From assembly GCF_013359685.1 (NCBI RefSeq), contig NZ_JABFMV010000011.1, positions 1 through 64,000 of the forward strand: DNA of 64,000 bases, read 5' to 3'. The notes under the pieces are model-generated. The model did no database searches. It was not told where the DNA came from and saw only the letters and a program-made list of their open reading frames with translations. Origin of the DNA: Leifsonia sp. C5G2. Its GTDB lineage: Bacteria > Actinomycetota > Actinomycetes > Actinomycetales > Microbacteriaceae. The translations under genes were made by a program, and so were the position numbers. Below, piece after piece: positions 17,386-24,794 of this stretch (position 1 is the first letter of the stretch; every line of letters starts with the position of its first letter).

Positions 17386-18389
17386 CCGTCCGGGCGGTCG
17401 CCGGGGGTGCGGTCGAGCATGGCCTCGACATCGTTCACCGCCATGATCGGGCCGGTCGCGGTCGAGAGCGGGTTCATCGCGTTGCTGTGCACACGGTCGA
17501 CCAGGCCGTCGAGCATCTCGACGGCGTCGTCCACGATGTGCTGGTCGCGCACCTCGCGGCCGTGCAGCAGCCAGCGCGCGACCTCGAGCTCCGCGTACAG
17601 CATGGCGCGCTGCGTGAACTGCCGGTCGGTGGCGACCTGCCGCCGGGAGGCGTAGGCCCCGAGCGCGCCGTCGGTGGCGCCGGGGTCCATCGCCAGCAGC
17701 CAGTGCAGGTCGCGGGCGGGGTCGCCGACGCGCAGCGCCGACCAGCCGAGCACGGCGGTCACGGCCTCGTCCTCGACGAGGAACGAGTCGGCGGTGAGGG
17801 AGCCGTTGATGACCGTCGGCTGGAACTGCCAGATCGAGTGGTCGGCCGCGGCGTCGCGCCAGCGGTCGCGCAGCGCCACGGGCAGGAGACCCGTGGAGGC
17901 GGCGGACTCGATGACCGAGGTGGCCGCGGTGAGGCACTCCGCCGCCGACATGACCGGGAGGCCGGCCTCGCCGACGAACGCGGTGGGGAGCGCGTGGATG
18001 GCGGCGATGGCGTGCCCGATGGAGCCGGCCAGCCCGTCTCCGGGCGGAACCTCCTCCACGGCGATGTGCGAGCCGGGGAGGTAGTCGTAGACGACCGCGC
18101 GCGTCCCGCCGACCGGAGCCTGGCCGAGGTACCGGGGAACGTCGAAGGGAAGCCTGCTGCGGATCCCGGTGGTCAGCGCGCGGAGCGCCACCAGGTCTGC
18201 GCTCTGTTCGGTCTCGGCGACCTGCGAGGTGGGCACGCGCACGATCACGGTGGAGCCGTCCCTCGTGTTCAGCAGCGCGGAGTCGAACTCGCCCGCACCG
18301 CCGTGGCTGTACGCGCGGGCGCCGGAGACGTCCAGGCCCGGGACGGCCGAGGTGGCCAGCGCGGCTAGAGTGAGATGGGATCTGGCCAT
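17316..18389 (-). CDS. Aminoglycoside phosphotransferase-fold protein with degenerate active site
   Basis: A 357-residue protein with the outline of an APH-type kinase: an N-lobe with TVIVRVP at about 47-53, hinge region VVYDYLPGS at about 99-107, and a helical C-lobe. The catalytic loop, normally HGDxxxxN, reads NGSLTADS at 195-202, and the metal-binding IDW-type motif reads LGW at 214-216, while the downstream VGDPARDLHW is kept. The catalytic Asp, the Asn and the metal Asp are all replaced, so phosphotransfer is unlikely. It may be a pseudokinase that binds a ligand or protein. It overlaps adnB by 70 nt in a tail-to-tail arrangement. A leaderless -10 lies 6 nt before ATG 18389. Confidence 0.72.
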   Translation of the reverse strand: MARSHLTLAALATSAVPGLDVSGARAYSHGGAGEFDSALLNTRDGSTVIVRVPTSQVAETEQSADLVALRALTTGIRSRLPFDVPRYLGQAPVGGTRAVVYDYLPGSHIAVEEVPPGDGLAGSIGHAIAAIHALPTAFVGEAGLPVMSAAECLTAATSVIESAASTGLLPVALRDRWRDAAADHSIWQFQPTVINGSLTADSFLVEDEAVTAVLGWSALRVGDPARDLHWLLAMDPGATDGALGAYASRRQVATDRQFTQRAMLYAELEVARWLLHGREVRDQHIVDDAVEMLDGLVDRVHSNAMNPLSTATGPIMAVNDVEAMLDRTPGDRPDGYRRSGGMKPVADDQSDVSSSSA

Positions 18390-18394
18390 GCACC

Positions 18395-18401
18395 TAGGCT
18401 A
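18395..18401. promoter_or_regulatory. Shared bidirectional -10 element
   Basis: TAGGCTA reads TAGGCT on the plus strand, upstream of nudC with about a 45-nt leader, and TAGCCT on the minus strand, 6 nt before the kinase-like ATG. One 7-nt sequence could therefore serve both divergent genes. Confidence 0.4.
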
Positions 18402-18449
18402 ATCAAACCGCCCTGCGACGGCCGTCCGCCACGCCCCGAAAGGACCTCG

Positions 18450-19469
18450 ATGTCGTCCGCTCCCGCCCCCGCTCTGCCGCTCGCCGCGCTGCCGCTGTCC
18501 CGGCACGCGACGGATCGCGACCACGCGGCGCGCTCGCGTCCCGCGCTGTTCGACGAACTGTGGGGCGAGCCGTCCACGCGCGTGCTCGCGCTGTGGAAGG
18601 GCCGGGCGCTGCTGACTCCGGCGAGCATCGCCGCCGCGACCCCCGCAGCCGACGGCTGGTCGGCCCCGGACGCCGGTCCCGCCGCCCTCGACCTGCTGCC
18701 GGTCGAGCGGGTGACCTCTGCGCTGATCCGTGTCTACCTCGGCCGGACGCTCGTCGCGACGGAGACCGAGCCGGCCGGCACCGCGGTCGTGCTCGAGGTG
18801 CTCACCGACGCCGCAGCGCAGGAGCTGGAACCCGACGAGGCGCGCTGGGGCAACCTGCGCACGGTCGCGACCGCGCTGAGCGACCGCGACGCAGGCCTCT
18901 TCACCGAGGCTCTGGCGATGGCGAACTGGCACGCCACGCACACGCACTGCCCGCGCTGCGGGACGCCGACGGTCGTGGAGCAGGCGGGATGGGTGCGCCG
19001 CTGTCTGGAGGACGGCTCCGAGGTGTTCCCGCGCACCGACCCCGCGGTGATCGTCGCCGTGCTCGACGCCGACGACCGGCTGCTGCTCGGCTCGAACGCC
19101 ATGTGGGAGAACTCCCGCTACTCGTTGCTCGCCGGGTTCGTCGAGCCGGGCGAATCGTTCGAGGCGGCGGTCGCTCGCGAGATGTTCGAGGAGGCCGGCA
19201 TCCGCGTGGTCGACGCCCGCTACAAGGGCTCGCAGCCGTGGCCGTTCCCCGCGTCGGTCATGGTCGGGATGACGGCGCGTCTCGCCGACGACCAGGAGGC
19301 CGCGGCGCTCGACCCAGACGGCGAGGAGATCCTCGACCTGCGCTGGTTCAGCCGCGAGCAGCTCTGGGAGGCGCGCGAGCAGATCATCCTGCCCGGTCGT
19401 TCGTCGATCGCGCGCGCCCTGATCGAGGACTGGTACGGCGGCCCGCTCGACGAGCCGCCGGCGCCGTGA
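18450..19469 (+). CDS. nudC: NAD(+) diphosphatase / NAD-cap hydrolase NudC-type Nudix enzyme
   Basis: A 339-residue enzyme that splits NAD(H) into NMN(H) and AMP; family members also remove NAD caps from RNA. The Nudix box is complete: GFVEPGESFEAAVAREMFEEAG. The NudC-specific SQPWPFPxS motif follows (GSQPWPFPASVM). The zinc-ribbon region has CPRC but its second half keeps only one Cys (RRCLEDGSEV), so the usual four-cysteine site looks incomplete. The ATG at 18450 is preceded by GAAAGGA. It overlaps uvrD2 by 4 nt (GTGA), making a two-gene unit; a nudC-uvrD2 neighbourhood is also known in mycobacteria. Confidence 0.92.
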   Translation: MSSAPAPALPLAALPLSRHATDRDHAARSRPALFDELWGEPSTRVLALWKGRALLTPASIAAATPAADGWSAPDAGPAALDLLPVERVTSALIRVYLGRTLVATETEPAGTAVVLEVLTDAAAQELEPDEARWGNLRTVATALSDRDAGLFTEALAMANWHATHTHCPRCGTPTVVEQAGWVRRCLEDGSEVFPRTDPAVIVAVLDADDRLLLGSNAMWENSRYSLLAGFVEPGESFEAAVAREMFEEAGIRVVDARYKGSQPWPFPASVMVGMTARLADDQEAAALDPDGEEILDLRWFSREQLWEAREQIILPGRSSIARALIEDWYGGPLDEPPAP

Positions 19470-21238
19470 GCGCCGCGCTGGGCGTTCCGGCGACCCCGGA
19501 CGCGCTCCTCGCCGGCCTCGACGCGCAGCAGCGCGTCGCCGCCGAGGCACTGTTCGGCCCGGTCTGCATCCTCGCCGGCGCGGGCACGGGCAAGACCCGC
19601 GCCATCACGCACCGCATCGCCTACGGCGTCGCGTCGGGCGCATATGCGCCGAACCGCGTCATGGCGCTCACGTTCACCAGCCGCGCCGCGGCCGAGCTCC
19701 GCGGCCGCCTGCGCCAGCTGGGCGCCGGGGGAGTCTCCGCCCGCACCTTCCACTCCGCCGCCTTGGCGCAGCTGAACTACTTCTGGCCACAGGTCGTCGG
19801 CGGCCAGCTCCCGTCGGTGCTCGACGGCAAGGGGCGCATCCTCGGGCAGGCGGCGGAGACCCTCAAGCTGAAGGTGGACACCGCGACCCTGCGCGATGTG
19901 GCCGCCGAGATCGAGTGGCGCAAGGTCTCCGGCCTGAGCGTCGAGCAGTACACCGCGGCCGGCCGGCCGACGCCCGGCTCGCTCTCCGCCGAGCAGGTCG
20001 CCGACCTGCTGCAGCGGTACGAGGACCTGAAGGACGACCGCAAGCAGATCGACTTCGAGGACGTGCTGCTCGCCTGCGCCGGGATGATCGAGAGCGAGCC
20101 GGCGGTCGCGCTGCAGGTGCGCGAGCAGTACCGGTTCTTCGTGGTCGACGAGTACCAGGACGTCTCCCCGCTGCAGCACCAGCTGCTCGGCCTGTGGCTC
20201 GGGACGCGCACCGACCTGTGCGTCGTCGGCGACGCCAGCCAGACCATCTACTCGTTCGCCGGTGCCCGGTCGGACTACCTGCTCGGCTTCGAGCGCGAGC
20301 ACCCCGGGGCCACCGTGCTGCGACTGGAGCAGAATTACCGCTCGACCGCGCCTGTCATCGACGCGGCCAACCGGCTGATGCGGGGCCGGTCAGGTGCTCT
20401 CACCCTCCGCCCCGCCGAGACCTCGCACACGCCGGAGGCCGCCGAGCCGGTGCCGGAACCGGCCGCCTACGAGGACGACAGGGCGGAGGCCCGCGCCGTC
20501 GCCGAGCAGATCGCGGCGGAGCTCGCCGCGGGCGCGCGTCCGGAGCACATCGCGGTGCTCTATCGCGTCAACGTGCAGGCCGCCGCCCTGGAGCAGGCCC
20601 TCGGCGACCGCGGGATCAGCTACCAGATCCGCGGGTCGAAGCGCTTCTTCGACCTCCCGGAGGTGCGCCAGGCGATCATGTCGCTGCGCGCGGCGAGCCT
20701 CGCGGCCACCGACGACCCGTTGTTCAAGTCGGTCAGCGACGTGCTGCGCTCGCTCGGCTGGTCGGTGCAGCCCCCAGAGGGCCGTGGCGCCGTTCGCGAG
20801 CGCTGGGAGTCGCTGAACGCGATCATGGGCCTGGTGGATGAGCAGCCGACCGGGCAGACGCTGCGCGGCTTCACCGACGAGCTGCTCGCGCGGCAGGCCG
20901 GCCAGCACGAGCCGACGATGTCGGCGGTGACCCTGGCGACCCTGCACGCGGCGAAGGGCCTCGAATGGCCGTCGGTATACCTGGTCGGGTTGAGCGAGGG
21001 GCTCGTGCCGATCAGCTATGCGACCACCTTCGAGCAGGTGGACGAGGAAAGGCGCCTGCTCTACGTCGGCATCACGCGCGCGCGGCGGCGCCTCCGGCTC
21101 AGCTGGTCGGCGCGCGGCAACCAGCCGGGACGGCCGTCGCTGCGGCAGCCTTCGCGGTTCCTCGGCGAGCTGCGCCCGGCCGTCACGGCGGAGGGCCGAG
21201 ACAGCCGCACGCGGGGTGCGGCTCCCAGTCGCGGCTGA
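19466..21238 (+). CDS. uvrD2: UvrD2-like SF1 ATP-dependent DNA helicase
   Basis: A 590-residue 3'-5' DNA helicase. Motifs seen: LDAQQRVAAEA (Q), LAGAGTGKT (Walker A), LTFTSRAAAELRGR (Ia), FVVDEYQDVS (II), VGDASQTIYSFAGA (III), LEQNYRST (IV), LHAAKGLEWP (V) and YVGITRARRRL (VI). Mycobacterial UvrD2 is about 700 residues and carries an HRDC domain and a tetracysteine segment after the motor; this protein stops soon after motif VI, so both are absent. The GTG start overlaps the nudC stop. The last 56 nt overlap the convergent gene downstream. Confidence 0.87.
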   Translation: MSAALGVPATPDALLAGLDAQQRVAAEALFGPVCILAGAGTGKTRAITHRIAYGVASGAYAPNRVMALTFTSRAAAELRGRLRQLGAGGVSARTFHSAALAQLNYFWPQVVGGQLPSVLDGKGRILGQAAETLKLKVDTATLRDVAAEIEWRKVSGLSVEQYTAAGRPTPGSLSAEQVADLLQRYEDLKDDRKQIDFEDVLLACAGMIESEPAVALQVREQYRFFVVDEYQDVSPLQHQLLGLWLGTRTDLCVVGDASQTIYSFAGARSDYLLGFEREHPGATVLRLEQNYRSTAPVIDAANRLMRGRSGALTLRPAETSHTPEAAEPVPEPAAYEDDRAEARAVAEQIAAELAAGARPEHIAVLYRVNVQAAALEQALGDRGISYQIRGSKRFFDLPEVRQAIMSLRAASLAATDDPLFKSVSDVLRSLGWSVQPPEGRGAVRERWESLNAIMGLVDEQPTGQTLRGFTDELLARQAGQHEPTMSAVTLATLHAAKGLEWPSVYLVGLSEGLVPISYATTFEQVDEERRLLYVGITRARRRLRLSWSARGNQPGRPSLRQPSRFLGELRPAVTAEGRDSRTRGAAPSRG

Positions 21239-21983
21239 TCCACTCGGTCGCGCCGGAGGGCAGGTGCGCGCTGCGGCCGACCATCGCCCGCGGGCGCGGC
21301 GCCGACGCGGCGAGCAGCTCGGCCGCCGCACGGGCGGCCGCCGCCGCGGCGGAGACGGCGGTCTCGCCGGGTGGCGACCGCCTGTGCAGCTGGGTCGCCA
21401 TCGCCGGCCACGCCGGGTCGGCATCGGTGCGGTGCAGGTCGACGCAGCGCAGGCACGGCCCGCTGCCCGGCCGGACCATCGGCCCGACGGTCACGCCGCC
21501 GTCGGAGTAGACCACGGCGAGGTGCGGGATGTCGCGGCGCAGCCAGCGCGCATGGCGCTGCGGCTCGACCGCGTACGAGGCGACGAGCACGGCAGCATGC
21601 GCACGGTCGACCGCCGGGTCCGTCCACCGCAGCCCGCCGCGGACCTCGACCCCGGCGTCCGTCAGCAGCCGCTGGACCGTCGCGGCGGTCGGACCGGCGC
21701 CGTCGAGGACGACGAGCGCCGGGCGGGGCGCGGGAGGGGCCGGCTCGACGAGGATCGGCGCGACCTTCTGCAGCAGGGCGGCGACCTCCGACCGGGAGGC
21801 GCGCGACCGCAGCGCGATCACCTCCAGCCCGCGCCGGGTCACGCCGTCGCCCAGGGCGGCGAGCATGCGCTCCTCCGCCGCCGTGACGTCGTCGAGCACC
21901 AGCGCCGGCCGGTCGACGCCGAACTGGACGGACTCCGGCGTGCGCCAGACGCGCGGGAGGCGGGGGTCGAGCAGCAGCACCAT
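21183..21983 (-). CDS. ThiF/TOMM-cyclodehydratase-like protein with zinc-type cysteines
   Basis: A 266-residue protein. The N-terminal 90 residues (LLLDPRLPRVWRTPESVQFG, then a short winged-helix-like region) resemble the peptide-clamp domain of E1-like cyclodehydratases from thiazole/oxazole peptide pathways. The middle has VVLDGAGPTAATVQRLL, a Rossmann-type remnant, and the C-terminal part has CLRC and a terminal CGC, together able to bind zinc. No precursor peptide, YcaO or dehydrogenase gene is nearby, so it is not part of an obvious peptide cluster. ATG at 22001 is an alternative start. It overlaps uvrD2 by 56 nt, tail to tail. Function is unknown. Confidence 0.6.
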   Translation of the reverse strand: MVLLLDPRLPRVWRTPESVQFGVDRPALVLDDVTAAEERMLAALGDGVTRRGLEVIALRSRASRSEVAALLQKVAPILVEPAPPAPRPALVVLDGAGPTAATVQRLLTDAGVEVRGGLRWTDPAVDRAHAAVLVASYAVEPQRHARWLRRDIPHLAVVYSDGGVTVGPMVRPGSGPCLRCVDLHRTDADPAWPAMATQLHRRSPPGETAVSAAAAAARAAAELLAASAPRPRAMVGRSAHLPSGATEWISRDWEPHPACGCLGPPP

Positions 21984-22042
21984 TCCGGCATCCTGCCGCA
22001 TCCCGGTCCGCGTTCCGGCCTTATCCACAGGCCGGGCGGCGG

Positions 22043-23401
22043 CTACTCCGTCGGCCGGTCGCGGTCCTCCCGCAGCAGGTCCTCGATGGCCTGGTCGAAC
22101 TCGTCCTGCTCCGGCGGCTGGCCGGTGGCGGCGGCGGTGAGCCGGGCGACCAGCGCCGACGGGTCGTCCAGGTCGGACGACTGGGGGAGGAGGTCCGGGT
22201 GCGACCACAGGTCGTCCCGCGCGTCCATGCCGACCGCGTCCGTCACCGCGCGCCACATCGCCGCGGCGTCGCGCAGGCGGCGGGGCCGCAGCTCCAGTCC
22301 GACCAGGGTCGCGAAGGCCGACTCCGCGGGGCCGCCGGACGCCCGGCGCCGCCGCACGGTCTCGGCGATGGCGTCGGCGCGCGGCAGCAGCCGGGTCGCG
22401 TTCGCGGTCACCACGTCGACCCAGCCCTCGACCAGCGCGAGCACGGTCTCGAGGCGCGCGAGCGCCTCCTGCTGCTCCTCGGTGCGCGGCGGGATGAGAC
22501 GGCCGCTGACCATGGCCTCGCGCAGCTCCTCCGGGTTCGACGGGTCGAAGTTCTCGGCGAGCGACTCCAGGGCGTCGGTGTCGATCCTGATGCCCTTCGC
22601 GAACGCGGTGATCTGCGTGATCAGCTGCAGTCGCAGCCACTTGGCGTGCCGGAACAGCCGGGCGTGGGCCAGCTCGCGCACCGCGAGGTAGAGCTGGATC
22701 TGGTCGTCCGGGATGTCGAGGCCGTCGCCGAACTCCGCGACGTTCTGCGGGATGAGCGCCGCAGCGCCGTCCGGCAGCAGCGGGATGCCGATGTCACCGC
22801 CCGAGACGACCTCCTTCGACAGCTGCCCGACCACCTGGCCGAGCTGCATCGCGAACAGGGCGCCGCCGATCGAGCGCATGACCTGGCCGGCGTTCTGCAG
22901 CATCGCCTGCATCTCCTCCGGGGCCTGCTCGGCGAGCACCTGCGTGAGCGCGTCGGAGATGCTGAGCGCGACGGGCTCGGCCAGCTGCGTCCAGAGCGGC
23001 ATGGTCTGCCTGGCCCACTCCGCGCGGCCGATCAGCTCGGGAGACGCGCTCAGCCCGGCGACGCCGGTCGCCTCGTCGAGCCACAGCGAGGCGACGTGGA
23101 AGGCCTGGTCGAGCGACGCGCGCTCGGCGGGCGTGACGGTGTGGGCGCCGTCGGCGGCGAGCTGCCTCGCCTGCTGCTCCGCGATGTCCCAGTTGATGCC
23201 GCCGCCCGGGTTCATCAGCGCGTTCTGCAGCTGCCCGAGCAGCGCCTGGATGCTGGCCGGGTCGTTCGGCAGGCCGGCGGCGCCGGCCAGCCGGCTCGGG
23301 TCGATCGATGCGCCGTCCCCCGACAGGAACTGGTTCAGCATGTCCCGGAGCTCGTCGTCGTCGCGGTCCGGGTCCCGGTCGTCGTTCCGATCGTCGGCCA
23401 T
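22043..23401 (-). CDS. Zinc-dependent metalloprotease-like protein (DUF2342)
   Basis: A 452-residue protein of the actinobacterial DUF2342/zinc-dependent metalloprotease family. An acidic low-complexity start (DDRNDDRDPDRDDDE) is followed by a helical domain. The metal-binding segment reads YLAVRELAHARLFRHAKWLR, an ExxH-type site, and a further Glu lies in VEGWVDVV. Protease activity is a family label, not shown. It is divergent from the PDZ/Lon-type protease gene, an arrangement I recall from mycobacteria near uvrD2 as well. ATG 23401 has an AGAGGA-like site about 10 nt upstream. Confidence 0.8.
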   Translation of the reverse strand: MADDRNDDRDPDRDDDELRDMLNQFLSGDGASIDPSRLAGAAGLPNDPASIQALLGQLQNALMNPGGGINWDIAEQQARQLAADGAHTVTPAERASLDQAFHVASLWLDEATGVAGLSASPELIGRAEWARQTMPLWTQLAEPVALSISDALTQVLAEQAPEEMQAMLQNAGQVMRSIGGALFAMQLGQVVGQLSKEVVSGGDIGIPLLPDGAAALIPQNVAEFGDGLDIPDDQIQLYLAVRELAHARLFRHAKWLRLQLITQITAFAKGIRIDTDALESLAENFDPSNPEELREAMVSGRLIPPRTEEQQEALARLETVLALVEGWVDVVTANATRLLPRADAIAETVRRRRASGGPAESAFATLVGLELRPRRLRDAAAMWRAVTDAVGMDARDDLWSHPDLLPQSSDLDDPSALVARLTAAATGQPPEQDEFDQAIEDLLREDRDRPTE

Positions 23402-23570
23402 CGTCAGGGTCCTCTTCTCGAAGTGTGCCGGCCCGAGACGTGACGCCGTCGGCTCGGCTTCAGGCTTGTCGTCTACGCTAGCCGCTGGCCCCGGGGAGGC
23501 GGATGGGAATTGCCCTATGCTCGCCTTCGGGCCGTGCGCCCGTGGCGAACACGACCGAGAGGATGGGCCC

Positions 23571-24710
23571 GTGACCCTGTTCAGCGACGACGATCCGGCG
23601 CTGTACAGGCAGGAACCGGAGCGCGTGGCGCCGCCGAAGCGCGTGATCGTCGGCTGGGTCGCCATCGCGGTCGCCGTGCTGCTGGCGCTCGTGCTCGCCT
23701 TCGTCCCCGCGCCCTTCGTCATCGAGCAGCCGGGCCCGGTGTACAACACGCTCGGCACCGACCAGAAGGTGGGTGCCGCACCGAGCGACGGTGCGAAGCC
23801 GCTGATCAGCATCCCCGGCCAGAAGACCTACCCGACGAAGGGCTCCCTCGATCTGCTGACCGTCTCGCTGGTGGGGAATCCGGAGCAGCGGCCGAGCTGG
23901 GTCGAGATCGTCGGCGCATGGTTCCAGCCGAGCAAGGCCGTTCTGCCGATCGACAGCGTCTTCCCGCCCGGCACCACGACCGAGCAGTCCAACGCCCAGA
24001 ACGCGGCCCTCATGGTCGACTCGCAGCAGGACGCGATCGCCGCGGCGCTCAACCAGCTGGGCTACACCTTCCCGGAGCACGTCGCCGTGAAGCAGCTCAT
24101 CCCCAAGACGCCGGCCGCCGGAGTGCTCAAGGTCGGCGACGAGATCACCTCGGTCAACGGGACGACCGTGAGCAGCGTCGACGAGCTGCGCAACGCCGTC
24201 AAAGCGAACGGAGCGGAGAAGGCGGCCGAGCTCGGCATCGTGCGCGACGGCGCCGCGACCACCGTCTCGCTCACCCCGACCGAGTCGCAGGGCCAGGTCG
24301 TGCTCGGGATCGGGGCGGGCATGGACTACACCTTCCCGTTCGACGTGAAGATCCAGCTCAACGACGTCGGAGGCCCGAGCGCCGGCCAGATGTTCGCGCT
24401 CGGGATCATGGACAAGCTGACCCCGGGGTCGCTGAACGGCGGCAAGCGCGTCGCCGGCACCGGAACGATCGACAACACCGGCCAGATCGGGCCGATCGGC
24501 GGCATCCGGCAGAAGATGTACGCCGCTCGCGACGAGGGCGAGGCGGCCTACTTCCTCGCCCCCGCGTCGAACTGCGACGAGGTCACCGGCCACATTCCGG
24601 CCGGGCTGCAGGTCTTCGCGGTGAAGACGCTGTCCGACTCGCTCAAGGTCCTCGAGGCCGTGCGCGACGGGTCGAGCACGGCGGATCTTCCCACCTGCCC
24701 CGCAGGCTGA
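23571..24710 (+). CDS. Membrane-anchored PDZ and Lon-type serine protease (YlbL-like)
   Basis: A 379-residue protein facing the outside of the membrane. A single transmembrane helix spans about 25-46. A PDZ domain lies at about 180-245 (PKTPAAGVLKVGDEITSVNG). The C-terminal Lon-type protease domain contains the catalytic Ser in GGPSAGQMFALGIMD and the catalytic Lys in IGGIRQKMYAARDEG, so the Ser-Lys dyad is intact. GTG at 23571 is preceded by GAGAGG at good spacing. The next gene encodes UPF0182, a neighbour pair I know from other actinobacteria, suggesting a shared envelope role. Confidence 0.87.
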   Translation: MTLFSDDDPALYRQEPERVAPPKRVIVGWVAIAVAVLLALVLAFVPAPFVIEQPGPVYNTLGTDQKVGAAPSDGAKPLISIPGQKTYPTKGSLDLLTVSLVGNPEQRPSWVEIVGAWFQPSKAVLPIDSVFPPGTTTEQSNAQNAALMVDSQQDAIAAALNQLGYTFPEHVAVKQLIPKTPAAGVLKVGDEITSVNGTTVSSVDELRNAVKANGAEKAAELGIVRDGAATTVSLTPTESQGQVVLGIGAGMDYTFPFDVKIQLNDVGGPSAGQMFALGIMDKLTPGSLNGGKRVAGTGTIDNTGQIGPIGGIRQKMYAARDEGEAAYFLAPASNCDEVTGHIPAGLQVFAVKTLSDSLKVLEAVRDGSSTADLPTCPAG

Positions 24711-24794
24711 GGTCGGCGGAGCCGCAACATTCTCCCAGCGTCGGCTGCCTAGGATGGATGTCACACCCGTCACGCGAGACCAAGAAGGCCATAC

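Noticed and set aside
13840-18393. Very long minus-strand open frame (about 1500 codons) opposite adnB
   Set aside because: It is an antisense shadow produced by high-G+C codon bias; the translation is Arg/Gly/Ala-rich with no domain, while the plus strand shows full helicase and nuclease motifs.
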